Shown here piece after piece: positions 50,344-59,695 of a stretch of DNA of 64,000 bases. Under the pieces are notes generated by a model that saw nothing but the letters and a program-made list of their open reading frames with translations, ran no database searches and was not told where the DNA came from. The position numbers were made by a program, and so were the translations under genes. How positions within the stretch are numbered: position 1 is the stretch's first letter; every line of letters starts with the position of its first letter. Source of the DNA: CAILZL01 sp963748005 (GTDB lineage Bacteria; Pseudomonadota; Gammaproteobacteria; Steroidobacterales; Steroidobacteraceae); assembly GCA_963748005.1 (NCBI GenBank), contig CAVVHH010000002.1, forward strand, positions 3,100,001 to 3,164,000, read 5' to 3'.

Positions 50344-52029
50344 TTACACACCCTTGCTCAGTACCACCATCACCGAACCCCATAGCGCCAGCAGCACATT
50401 GCCAAGCGCATAACCTACACCATAGCCCAGGGCCGGAATGCGGCTCTGGGCGACATTCAGCAATGCACCCAGGGCAGGTGCCGATGTACCTGCACCCGCA
50501 CACACGCCCAGCAATATTCCGGGATGCATCCTGAACACATAGCGGCCGGCCAATATGGCAATGATGTGCGCCGATGCAGTGATGACCACCGCCGAAGCCA
50601 CGATCGCCACACCGGACTGCTGCAGACCCTTCACGAAATTGGGGCCTGCTTCCAGACCGACTACAGCAATAAAGCCGGCAATGCCCACCGAATCGAACAG
50701 CCAGATGACCGGCTCGGGCACGCGGCCGAAACGCGGATACAGCGAGCCCAGCCAGCCGCACACCAGGCCACCGATCAGCACACCCACGAACATGCTGAGC
50801 CCAATTTCCAGACCGCCCAGCATGAATGCGGGCAGTCCAGCAAGACCACCGAGCAGAATGGCGGTAGCCACGCTGATCATGTCGGTGGCGTCGGTGGGCC
50901 ATTGCGCGTAGCCGAGTTTGTCTGCCACGCGTTCCACGTCGGGCTTGGGGCCGATCAGCGTCAGTACATCGCCGCGTTCGATACGTGTCTGCAGTGTCCG
51001 GGGCAGCTCTTCGCCGATGCGCATCAGCTTCTTCAGAAATATGCCGCGTGCACCCACGCTCCGCGCCAGCTCGCCCAGTGTCTGACTGGCCATCGACTTG
51101 TTGGTGACCACCAGATCCACTGCAACCAGCGGTATGTCGAGCAGCCCTTCGTCTGCCACTTCATGTGTGCGCAATGGATTGGTTTCGCTGACCAGAGACT
51201 CACGTCGACCCCACAGCGCAATACGCTCACCTTCGGCCAGGGGCCACTGCGGCTGCGGTTCCAGCAGTTCCTCGCCACGGCGCAGGCGTTCGCCGAAGAC
51301 CCGTTGCCCGGGAAACAATTGCTCGAGTTCGTGCAGAGTCCTGCCATGATGCTCGGCAGGGATTTGATAGGCACGCATGACAAAGGGCTGGCTGGCCGAA
51401 ACCACGCCGGTATCGGTGCGTGGCAGGCCCATCTGTTCCTCCAGCTCCTGACAAGCTTTCGCCAGATCGACACGCAACAGGCGCGGTCCCAAAGTGGGCA
51501 GCACCCATATGACCATCACTACCCCCATCAGATACGACACAGCGAACGCCACGGTGGCATTGCTCAGCCACTGCTCGCGCAATTCCGGGGCCACGGCCAA
51601 TTTCTGAATGGCATCGGCCGCGGTGCCGAGCGCGGCCGATTCCGTCATGGCGCCCGCAATCAGCCCGCCTGCGGAGCCGGGATCCAGATCGGCGATGCGT
51701 GACACCAGTAGCGCAACCAGCAGCGAAGCCACGCACAGCACCACTGTCAGACCGGCTTGCGGCAGGCCGGTGGCTTTGAGGCTGCGGAAGAACTGCGGCC
51801 CCGACTTGAAGCCGATGGCGAACAGAAACAGCATGAAGAAAGCGTTCTTCAGTTCGCCAGGCAACTTGATATCGAGCTGCCCCACGAAAATGCCTGCGAT
51901 CAGCACGCCCAGCACCGAGCCGACCGAAAAGCTGCCGATCTTGAGCAGGCCAATTGCATAGCCCACTGCCAGCGTCAGAAACAGGGCAAGTTCAGGATGA
52001 TGGCGCAGAGAGTCGATCAACCACGTCAC
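50344..52029 (-). CDS. AspT/YidE/YbjL-family antiporter with two RCK_C domains
   Basis: A polytopic transporter of about 561 residues. Two membrane halves (GYAIGLLKIGSFSVGSVLGV, LFLFAIGFKSGPQFFRSL, AGAMTESAALGTAADA; and IGLSMFVGVLIGGLVCGWLG, AGAGTSAPALGALL) flank two TrkA-C/RCK_C regulatory domains in the middle. Known members exchange aspartate for alanine or export succinate. GTG 52029 is chosen over a TTG at 52041 because GGGGG lies 5 bases upstream. Next gene is the lipoprotein at 50343, without a gap. Confidence 0.88.
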   Translation of the reverse strand: MTWLIDSLRHHPELALFLTLAVGYAIGLLKIGSFSVGSVLGVLIAGIFVGQLDIKLPGELKNAFFMLFLFAIGFKSGPQFFRSLKATGLPQAGLTVVLCVASLLVALLVSRIADLDPGSAGGLIAGAMTESAALGTAADAIQKLAVAPELREQWLSNATVAFAVSYLMGVVMVIWVLPTLGPRLLRVDLAKACQELEEQMGLPRTDTGVVSASQPFVMRAYQIPAEHHGRTLHELEQLFPGQRVFGERLRRGEELLEPQPQWPLAEGERIALWGRRESLVSETNPLRTHEVADEGLLDIPLVAVDLVVTNKSMASQTLGELARSVGARGIFLKKLMRIGEELPRTLQTRIERGDVLTLIGPKPDVERVADKLGYAQWPTDATDMISVATAILLGGLAGLPAFMLGGLEIGLSMFVGVLIGGLVCGWLGSLYPRFGRVPEPVIWLFDSVGIAGFIAVVGLEAGPNFVKGLQQSGVAIVASAVVITASAHIIAILAGRYVFRMHPGILLGVCAGAGTSAPALGALLNVAQSRIPALGYGVGYALGNVLLALWGSVMVVLSKGV

Positions 52030-52106
52030 GGAAACCCCCAATCAGTCCGCTGAGAATCGCCCCGGTATCAATGCGGTGTCATGGCACCGACTTCTATCGT
52101 CGCCCG

Positions 52107-52763
52107 CTAGCCGCTGACGCTGCCTATCAATTCCGCAGCACCATTCCAGAATACCTGGATGCCGATGCAGAACAGCAGGAAAGCAGACAGTCGCATGACG
52201 ATGTTGGTACCCGTCGGCCCGATGACTTTCGACAGTCGGTCGGAGTAGCGGTACAGAAGGTAGACGAGTGCACTGACCAGCGCTATTGCGGCAACTCCCT
52301 GCAGGATAAAGGACAACAGGCCGGAACCGACGCCGCGTGGCCGGCTGGTGCCCAGCGACACCGCCACCGAAATCGTTCCCGGTCCGCAGGTAATGGGCAT
52401 GGTCAGCGGATAGAAGGCCATGCGGCTGACGAGCAGGGTATCAGGCAACTCTGCAGCCACGTTTGCACCGCTCGGTGTTTTTTCGTCGTCCGGTGCGTGC
52501 AGCATTGTCCAGGCTGCCGCTGCGATAACAATGCCGCCCCCGACACGCAGTACCGGAATGGAGATGCCGAAGAAGGTAAGTACATAGGCGCCGATGAACA
52601 TCGATGCCGTGACGAGGCCGAAACTGTAAATCGCGATCCACCTGGCCAGATCGACCCGGACTGCCTCGCGCAGCGAATCGGTTGCGCCCAGAAAGATGAG
52701 TGCGCCGCCCAGCGGATTGATGATCGAGAACAGCGCAGGAAATGCCAGCAGAAAGAACGACAA
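52107..52763 (-). CDS. MarC-family membrane protein
   Basis: A 218-residue integral membrane protein of the MarC/UPF0056 family: FPALFSIINPLGGALIFLGA, the central FYPLTMPITCGPGTISVAVS and the C-terminal LFCIGIQVFWNGAAELI. Function unknown in spite of the name. TTG start with GGAG 8 bases upstream. It lies just upstream of the antiporter gene on the same strand, about 80 bases away. Confidence 0.88.
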   Translation of the reverse strand: MSFFLLAFPALFSIINPLGGALIFLGATDSLREAVRVDLARWIAIYSFGLVTASMFIGAYVLTFFGISIPVLRVGGGIVIAAAAWTMLHAPDDEKTPSGANVAAELPDTLLVSRMAFYPLTMPITCGPGTISVAVSLGTSRPRGVGSGLLSFILQGVAAIALVSALVYLLYRYSDRLSKVIGPTGTNIVMRLSAFLLFCIGIQVFWNGAAELIGSVSG

Positions 52764-53011
52764 GATTCACTCTCCATCTTGTTGCAACCAGCATCAGCAA
52801 TGCCGACAGTCCGCCGTTCACCCGGTATCATGCCGGGTCGGCGAGGCGTTCCAGCGAGGTCTTGCCGGGCACCCAGGCATGTGGCGTGCTGCGGCCCATT
52901 GGCAGAGTACGAAATACGCTGTGACCGTGACATCAGGGTTGCGGGCAAGTCGATGGATGTCATCGGATATTTGCTGCCTGCTCCGCTGTCCGACTTGTTA
53001 TAAATACACAC

Positions 53012-53833
53012 ATGAGCATTTCAATCCCTCGCCTGCCAACCCTGTTTATCGGACACGGCAGTCCCCTCACGGCCTTTGAAGACAACCGCTACACGCGTGG
53101 CTGGGCGGCACTGGCTGCAGCCATCCCGAAGCCTCGTGCCATCCTGTGTGTATCGGCGCACTGGTATACGCGCGGTACGGCGATCACGGCAATGGCGCAG
53201 CCGCGCACCATCCATGATTTTCACGGCTTCCCCGATCACCTGTACCAGTATCACTATCGTGCTCCGGGTGATCCGGCGCTGGCACAGCGCGTGGTCGATC
53301 TGCTTGCACCGCTCGAGGTGATTCAGGACCAGCAGTGGGGGCTGGATCATGGCAGCTGGACGGTGCTCAAACACATGTACCCGGATGCCGATGTGCCGGT
53401 GCTGCAATTGAGTATTGATGGCACACGGGACCCGCTGTGGCATTACGAGCTGGGCCAGAAGTTGCAGCGGCTGCGCGATGAGGGGGTGTTGCTGATGGGC
53501 AGTGGCAACGTGGTGCACAACCTGCGTCGTCTGCAAATGGGCAGCGATGCAGCCTATCCATGGGCAGTGACTTTCAATCAGCATGTGCTGCGCGGTATCG
53601 AACAGCGTGATCACGATGCGCTGATTCACTACGAACGCCTTGGCGAAGCGGCCAGGTTGTCGGTACCCACTGCGGAACACTACCTGCCGTTGTTGTACGT
53701 GCTGGGTGCGAGCGCCGATGATGAGCCGGTGCAAACCCTGTTGGGCGACGTCACCATGGGCTCGATCAGCATGCTGTCGGTGTGCAGCGGCAATGTCACT
53801 GGTGGACAGTTGTCAGCGGTGTTGCATGCCTGA
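53012..53833 (+). CDS. ygiD: DODA-type class III extradiol dioxygenase (YgiD-like)
   Basis: A 273-residue member of the 4,5-DOPA dioxygenase family. Metal ligands lie in FIGHGSP (His15), VSAHWY and GLDHGSW, with a further histidine in GSGNVVHNLR. E. coli YgiD cleaves catechols such as DOPA. Its last 8 bases overlap the start of the ModF-like gene, so both are co-translated; no functional link between them is known. Confidence 0.9.
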   Translation: MSISIPRLPTLFIGHGSPLTAFEDNRYTRGWAALAAAIPKPRAILCVSAHWYTRGTAITAMAQPRTIHDFHGFPDHLYQYHYRAPGDPALAQRVVDLLAPLEVIQDQQWGLDHGSWTVLKHMYPDADVPVLQLSIDGTRDPLWHYELGQKLQRLRDEGVLLMGSGNVVHNLRRLQMGSDAAYPWAVTFNQHVLRGIEQRDHDALIHYERLGEAARLSVPTAEHYLPLLYVLGASADDEPVQTLLGDVTMGSISMLSVCSGNVTGGQLSAVLHA

Positions 53834-55340
53834 AGCGCCGGCGCTGATTGCCCTTGAGCATTGTTCGGTCAAGTTTGATGAGCGTCTGGCGCTGAATGAC
53901 GTCAGGTTTACATTGCGCGCAGGCGAACGCTGGGTGCTGGTCGGCGCGAATGGCTCTGGCAAATCCGTGTTGCTGAAATTATTGCGCGGCGATGTGTGGC
54001 CGACGCCCCTGTCGCAGAAACAACCTGCACGGCGTCGTTACTGTTTTGACGGCGAGACTCACGACCAGCCATTGTTCGACAAACATCGCATCGGCTATCT
54101 GGCGCCGGAACGTCAGGACAAGTACGTTCGCTATGACTGGAATCTCAGTGTCACGCAAGTGGTGACCACTGGCCTGTTTGATGAAGACATTCCCCTGAGC
54201 AAGCCCACTGCGGCACAGCAGGCGCGAGTGCAGCGCCTGCTCAGGCGTCTGCGGCTGTGGTCGTTGCGCGAACGTCGCTTTCTGAGCCTGTCCTATGGTC
54301 AGCGGCGGCGTGTGCTGCTGGGGAGACTGCTGGCAAGCCGGCCCACGGTGTGGCTGCTGGATGAGGTATTCAATGGCCTGGATGATGGCACGCGCAGCAT
54401 GCTGCGCGGCATTCTTGAAGATGGCTGCGAAGCGCCTACTTGGATTCTGGCCGCGCATTCCGCCGACGATATTCCCGATAGCGCCACACACCTGCTGCAT
54501 CTGCAGCGGGGCGTGGTGAAGTATGCTGGGCCCATCAAGGCGCGACACGCCGACATCATTCATCGCGACGAACGTGCGCGTCATGCACGGGCGCAAAGAC
54601 GGGTGGCCAGAAAACCGTTGTTGCGCGCCAGGCCGATCATCAAAGACTTAAACGTGCCGCTGCTGCAATTGCAGAACGTGCAGCTGTTTCGCCAGTATCG
54701 TCCGGTATTGCGTGCAGTGAACTGGACCATCCGGCAAGGCGAGAACTGGGCGATCATGGGCGACAACGGCTCGGGCAAGTCCACGTTGCTGATGATGTTG
54801 TATGGCGACCTGCATCCCGCGGATGGTGGTGTCATCGAACGCGCCGGTTGCCCCAGGGGCACGCCGATTTCGAAATGGAAACAACACGTGGGCTATGTAT
54901 CGCCGGAGTTACAGGCCGATCATGTCTGGACGCACACACTGGAAGAACTGGTGGCTTCCGGACGTTATGCGTCGGTGGGGCTCAATCAGCCGATCACGGT
55001 GGGCGATCGCCGTCTCGCCAGACCCTGGCTGGAATTTTTCGGTATCGACGCGCTGGCCAAAAACTCGCTGCGCAAAGTTTCTTATGGCCAGCTGCGCCTG
55101 GCGCTGCTGGCGCGTGCCATGGTAAACCGCCCACAACTGTTACTGCTTGATGAGCCCTTTACCGGACTGGACCCGGAGATGCATGCGCATGTCATGGCGC
55201 TATTGCAACGCCTTGCCACCTCCGGCACCCAGGTCGTCATGGCGGTACATGACCGGGCGGATGTGCTGCCGGCGGTGAGCAAGCTGCTACGCATTCAGCG
55301 CGGTGGCAAGGTGGTGCTGGAGGAACGGCATTTGCCCTGA
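53826..55340 (+). CDS. modF: Double ABC ATPase, ModF-like
   Basis: A 504-residue soluble protein with two ABC domains: Walker A GANGSGKSVLL and GDNGSGKSTLL, signatures LSYGQRRRVLLGRLL and VSYGQLRLALLARAM, Walker B VWLLDEVFNGLD and LLLLDEPFTGLD. The layout and the SYGQ signatures match E. coli ModF, a protein linked to the molybdate uptake locus but of unclear role. Upstream in-frame codons are shadows of the dioxygenase gene, so ATG 53826 is the start. The molybdenum enzyme IorAB is encoded in the same window, but not adjacent. Confidence 0.85.
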   Translation: MPEAPALIALEHCSVKFDERLALNDVRFTLRAGERWVLVGANGSGKSVLLKLLRGDVWPTPLSQKQPARRRYCFDGETHDQPLFDKHRIGYLAPERQDKYVRYDWNLSVTQVVTTGLFDEDIPLSKPTAAQQARVQRLLRRLRLWSLRERRFLSLSYGQRRRVLLGRLLASRPTVWLLDEVFNGLDDGTRSMLRGILEDGCEAPTWILAAHSADDIPDSATHLLHLQRGVVKYAGPIKARHADIIHRDERARHARAQRRVARKPLLRARPIIKDLNVPLLQLQNVQLFRQYRPVLRAVNWTIRQGENWAIMGDNGSGKSTLLMMLYGDLHPADGGVIERAGCPRGTPISKWKQHVGYVSPELQADHVWTHTLEELVASGRYASVGLNQPITVGDRRLARPWLEFFGIDALAKNSLRKVSYGQLRLALLARAMVNRPQLLLLDEPFTGLDPEMHAHVMALLQRLATSGTQVVMAVHDRADVLPAVSKLLRIQRGGKVVLEERHLP

Positions 55341-55434
55341 AAATGGGCACGGCTGCTCGGCCATTCAGGCGATTGTTGTGCTGACTGGAAAAGTTTGGCT
55401 TAAGGGCGCTCGTAAGCCTCGTATAAGGCTAAAG

Positions 55435-58377
55435 ATGATTCGAAACGGGCCGTTACAGGCCAGGCAGCGACACAACGGCGTGTCTCATATGCTGCAGACA
55501 CATATGTCATCCCACCAGACTTTTTTTGCCCGTCCACACCTTGATGCTGATATGTCAGAGGTAGCGGGCAATCGCGCTTTCAATACGCTGCTCGATAATC
55601 TGGATGGCATGGTGTATCGCTGCCGTGATGATGGCGACTGGACCATGGAATTCGTCAGCGATGGCTGCCTGCGCCTGACCGGTTACCAGCCCACCGATCT
55701 GATACTCAACAATCGCATTTCCTACGAATCGATCACCCATCCTGAAGATCGCCGGCGGGTGCGCGCCACCATTCATTCGGCGGTGGCGGTGCGTCAGCGT
55801 TACGAACTCGAATATCGCATCATCACTGCAGGGGGCGAGGAGCGCTGGGTACTGGAGCGCGGCGCTGCAGTGCTCAATGCCGCCGGCCGTGTGGTGGCGC
55901 TGGAAGGCATCATCAGCGACATCACGCGCCTGAAACTTGCCGAGCAACATGCACGCGAAGCCGAACATCGTTACCGCAGCCTGTTCGACAATGCGCTGGA
56001 AGGCATTTTCCGCACCAGCATGGACGGCCGTTACATCGATGCCAACCCCGCGCTGGCGAAGATCTATGGTTTCGGCTCCGCCGATGAACTGATCAACGAT
56101 GTACGGGACATCCGGCGTCAGCTGTACGTCAAGCCGGAGCGTCGCGAAGAGTTCCTGTTCCAGATGAAAACCTACGGCGTGGTCAGTCGCTTCGAATCCG
56201 AGGTATATCGCAAGGACGGCAAGATCATCTGGATATCGGAAAACGCCCGCGCCATTCTCGGTGATCATGGGCAGATCGCATGCTTCGAAGGCACGGTCGA
56301 AGAAATCACCGAGCAGAAGCAATATCAGCAGTCATTGATCGAAGCCAGCGAAGCGGCGTCCGCAGCCAACAAGGCCAAAAGCGCTTTTCTGGCCAATGTC
56401 AGTCACGAGATCCGCACGCCGATGAATGGCGTGATCGGCATGACCGAGCTGTTGTTGTCGACCAGCATGGAGCGCACGCAGCGCGACTATGTGGAGACCA
56501 TACGTTCCAGCGCCGACGCCCTGCTGAGCGTGATCAACGATATTCTGGATTTCTCCAAGATCGAAGCCGGCAAGCTGGACATCGACTATGTGGAAATGGA
56601 TCTGCGCAGTCATGTGGAAGACATTGCCAGCATGATGGCGTTCCAGGCTGCAGCAAAGGATCTGGAACTCATCGTCAACGTCAGTCCTGAAGTGCCGGAG
56701 CGCGTGCTCGGTGATCCGCAACGCATTCGTCAATGTCTGGTCAATCTGGCCGGCAACGCCATCAAGTTCACGCACAGCGGCGAGATTGTGATTACCGTCT
56801 GTACGGCCGGCCGGCATGATGGCCGCGTGGTCACCCTGTTTGAAGTGCGCGATACCGGCATTGGTATTTCGGCAGACAGCATCCAGTCACTATTCGAGCC
56901 ATTCGTGCAGGCCGACTCGTCGACCACGCGTCATTTCGGCGGCACGGGACTGGGCCTGTCGATCGTGCGTCGTCTGGTGGAAATGATGCATGGCGAAGTC
57001 GGTGTAACCAGCGAACCCGGCAGGGGCTCGAGCTTCTGGTTCACGCTGCCGTTTGAACAGGTGGAAGTCACTGGCGTTGTGCCCACCCTGCAGGTGGCGC
57101 CGAGCCACCGGCGCATACTGGTGGTGGACGATAACCAGACCAATCGCCGTGTGGTGGCGGGGCACCTGCAGCATGCAGGGTATGAAGTCGAACTGGCGAG
57201 CAGTGGTGCAGCGGCGCTGCAGTTGCTGACTGCTGCGGCCGATGTGGCCCGGCCTTTCGATGTCGTGCTGGTGGACCTGCAAATGCCCGGCATGGATGGC
57301 TCCACCCTCGGTGAGCGCATCAACCAGGATGTACGTCTGTCGCAGGCGCGACTGGTGATGCTGACCTCTATGGATCGACAGGGCGATTTGCAGCATTTTG
57401 CCGATATCGGCTTCGCTGCCTATCTGGCCAAACCGGTGCGCGCACGCGAGCTGCTCACCTGCGTGGAGCGGGTGCTGGCCTGCGAGGCGCACCAATGGCA
57501 TTCGCAGAGCCAGCGCCTGATCACGCGCAGCTCACTCAAGGAAGCCGACGCCAACCAGCGCTACATTGGCCGTGTTCTGGTGGTCGAGGACAATCAGGTC
57601 AACCAGATGGTGGCCAGGAGTTTTCTGGAACGACATGGCTGCACGGTAACGCTGGCCGACAACGGCGCCGAGGGTGTCAAAGCTTACGAAGGCGGCGAGT
57701 TTGATCTGGTGTTCATGGACATGCAGATGCCGGTGATGGATGGCCTGACCGCCACGCGCAAGATTCGTGACTTTGAAGGCTGGCGGCCACGCACGCCCAT
57801 CGTGGCGCTGACCGCCAATGCCATGACTGGCCAGGCCGAGCGCTGCATCGCCGCCGGCATGGACGGGTTTCTGACCAAGCCCCTGGAGAGCGCGCGTTTG
57901 CGCGAAGTGCTGGACCAGTATTTGCGTCGTGATGATGCCAACGCTGCTACCGGTTTGACGCACAGAGTCATCGACGCTCCACCTGCCGATACTGGCGCAG
58001 TCAATGGGGACAAATCGGGTGATCAGCAGACCCGGTATATTGACTGGTCAAGGTTTGACGCGATGGTGGCCGGTGATACGGCCTTTGCATGCGAGTTGAT
58101 CGAGGTGTTTCTGGCCAGCGCCGTGCAGACGCTGGACGAGATGCGGGTGGCTGCACAGGCGGAAGACCGGCTGCAATTGCAGCGCGCCGTACATAAACTC
58201 AAAGGCGCCAGCGCCAACCTGTGCGCGGATGCCCTGAGCGAACGGTGTCAGAACATTGAAACCATGGCTGGTGCAGCGAAGCACACCATGCCGGTGCTGG
58301 TTGACGGTGTGGACGGGATAACACAGATCTACCAGAACACCGCGCAGGAATTGCAGAAGTATCTGGAGCGCTGCTGA
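55435..58377 (+). CDS. PAS-containing hybrid sensor histidine kinase with Hpt domain
   Basis: About 980 residues, no membrane helix, so cytosolic. Two PAS/PAC domains (NTLLDNLDGMVYRCRDDGDW, RYRSLFDNALEGIFRTSMDG) precede HisKA (NVSHEIRTPMNG, His324), HATPase (NLAGNAIKFTHSGE, GTGLGLSIV), two receivers (VDLQMPGMDG, Asp614; MDMQMPVMDG, Asp762) and a C-terminal Hpt (AVHKLKGASANL, His920). It thus holds a full phosphorelay up to the missing response regulator. ATG 55435 has AAGG 6 bases upstream; ATGs at 55489 and 55504 are alternatives. Confidence 0.9.
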   Translation: MIRNGPLQARQRHNGVSHMLQTHMSSHQTFFARPHLDADMSEVAGNRAFNTLLDNLDGMVYRCRDDGDWTMEFVSDGCLRLTGYQPTDLILNNRISYESITHPEDRRRVRATIHSAVAVRQRYELEYRIITAGGEERWVLERGAAVLNAAGRVVALEGIISDITRLKLAEQHAREAEHRYRSLFDNALEGIFRTSMDGRYIDANPALAKIYGFGSADELINDVRDIRRQLYVKPERREEFLFQMKTYGVVSRFESEVYRKDGKIIWISENARAILGDHGQIACFEGTVEEITEQKQYQQSLIEASEAASAANKAKSAFLANVSHEIRTPMNGVIGMTELLLSTSMERTQRDYVETIRSSADALLSVINDILDFSKIEAGKLDIDYVEMDLRSHVEDIASMMAFQAAAKDLELIVNVSPEVPERVLGDPQRIRQCLVNLAGNAIKFTHSGEIVITVCTAGRHDGRVVTLFEVRDTGIGISADSIQSLFEPFVQADSSTTRHFGGTGLGLSIVRRLVEMMHGEVGVTSEPGRGSSFWFTLPFEQVEVTGVVPTLQVAPSHRRILVVDDNQTNRRVVAGHLQHAGYEVELASSGAAALQLLTAAADVARPFDVVLVDLQMPGMDGSTLGERINQDVRLSQARLVMLTSMDRQGDLQHFADIGFAAYLAKPVRARELLTCVERVLACEAHQWHSQSQRLITRSSLKEADANQRYIGRVLVVEDNQVNQMVARSFLERHGCTVTLADNGAEGVKAYEGGEFDLVFMDMQMPVMDGLTATRKIRDFEGWRPRTPIVALTANAMTGQAERCIAAGMDGFLTKPLESARLREVLDQYLRRDDANAATGLTHRVIDAPPADTGAVNGDKSGDQQTRYIDWSRFDAMVAGDTAFACELIEVFLASAVQTLDEMRVAAQAEDRLQLQRAVHKLKGASANLCADALSERCQNIETMAGAAKHTMPVLVDGVDGITQIYQNTAQELQKYLERC

Positions 58378-58399
58378 ACGAGTGTATCCGCAAGGGTTC

Positions 58400-59311
58400 C
58401 TACAGCGGCAGCAACGCCTCGTACAGAATCACCGCATCGCCGGAAATGCGCACGCTCTGGGCTACTGAACCCGCGTAAGTGACGGCCACTTCGACCTTGC
58501 CCGGTCGCTTGACCGACTCGCCCTGATAGCCGGTGAAATGCAGCAGGCCATTGTCGGGTGTGACCAGCTTGTGTGCCAGCAAGTAGGTGCCCAGCATGCC
58601 GTGTGCGTTGCCGCTGACCGGATCTTCCGGAATGCCGATCGCTGGACAGAACATGCGCGAAACGGTACTGATATGGCCTTGCGCATCCGGTTCATTCAGC
58701 GCGAATACAAAATACCCCTCCGCGCCAATGTGCGAGGTCAGGCGCGCCAGTTCCTGCAGGTCGGGTTTTACCGAGGGCAGCAGCTCTACGGAGCGCAGCC
58801 CGATCAGCAGTCGCGAACCACCCTTGGTCAGAATCTGTAACGGGCAATCGCCGCCATGCAGGTAGGGACTGGAGATGCCCAGCGCATCCAGCACCTGGAC
58901 GCGATGATGCTCGGGCAGCACAGGGCCAAGCGAGGGCGGGCTGATGGTCATGCTGATGCGATAGTCGCCATCGATATCCGTCATCTCCACTTCAGCAATG
59001 CCGGCTTGACTGCGCTGACGCACCACGCCCTGACCGCGCAGACCACACTTGGCGAGTACGTAGTGAGTGGCCAGCGTGACGTGGCCGACGAAGGGAACTT
59101 CGTGATCGGGCGAAAAGAACCGCACCTGAAAATCGTGGTCACCCGACTCGGCCGCCAGCACGAACGAGGTTTCACCGTTGAGCTCGGTGGCGATGGTCTG
59201 CATCTGTTCGTCGCTGAGCTCATCGCCCCCCAGAATCACGCGCGCCGGATTACCGCAGAACCGTTGGCGGGTGAAAGCGTCCACGTGAAACAAACGGCAC
59301 TGTCTGGTCAT
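58400..59311 (-). CDS. PhzF-family isomerase
   Basis: A 303-residue diaminopimelate-epimerase-fold protein of the PhzF group: FHVDAFTRQRFCGNPARVIL at the N-terminus, catalytic glutamate in NGETSFV (Glu47), FSPDHEVPFVGHVTLA, and EDPVSGNAHGMLGTYL in the second half. PhzF isomerises trans-2,3-dihydro-3-hydroxyanthranilate in phenazine synthesis, but most homologues outside phz operons have unknown substrates, and no phz genes are seen here. Confidence 0.9.
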   Translation of the reverse strand: MTRQCRLFHVDAFTRQRFCGNPARVILGGDELSDEQMQTIATELNGETSFVLAAESGDHDFQVRFFSPDHEVPFVGHVTLATHYVLAKCGLRGQGVVRQRSQAGIAEVEMTDIDGDYRISMTISPPSLGPVLPEHHRVQVLDALGISSPYLHGGDCPLQILTKGGSRLLIGLRSVELLPSVKPDLQELARLTSHIGAEGYFVFALNEPDAQGHISTVSRMFCPAIGIPEDPVSGNAHGMLGTYLLAHKLVTPDNGLLHFTGYQGESVKRPGKVEVAVTYAGSVAQSVRISGDAVILYEALLPL

Positions 59312-59524
59312 GAATCCTCCGGGATTCTCGCAAAAACCTGTCTTCGCTCGCTACGTTTTGAGATAGGTTCTGATTGTCGGGCAATACGACGGGCTGGGCG
59401 TTGAGCTGCAGTTATCGCTGAAGGATTGGGTTCCGTCAATGGTGTTGACCGGCCAGTCTGCGGCGCCGGAATCGATTGTTCACGGCGATGGCATTATTCA
59501 CCGGCAACCCCTACAATCCGCCCC

Positions 59525-59613
59525 GCCTCAGGGGTGGTCTGCAAAGACCTGAGATGTCACTGCGCAGTGATGAACCCTGGAACCTGATCCGGTTAGTACC
59601 GGCGTAGGAAGTA
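59525..59613 (+). ncRNA. TPP riboswitch (thi box)
   Basis: The thiamine pyrophosphate aptamer is recognisable by CTCAGGGGTGG, CTGAGATG (59549-59556), AACCCTGGAACCTGATCCGG and TTAGTACCGGCGTAGGAAG (to 59612). All parts of the thi-box consensus appear in the right order. It lies about 80 bases before the TonB receptor start. GAGG, 7 bases before that ATG, is probably sequestered when TPP binds. It should repress the whole uptake operon at high TPP. Confidence 0.95.
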
Positions 59614-59695
59614 GGTCGTCCGTGCGAAACATCTCGCTGCATCCTTCTCCCCCTTGCCTGCTATCGGGTCTTCATTGTCAATATGAGGACTTGTA

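Noticed and set aside
58400..59311. Phenazine biosynthesis cluster around the PhzF homologue
   Set aside because: No phzA/B, D, E or G relatives are adjacent; PhzF-family proteins are common outside such clusters.
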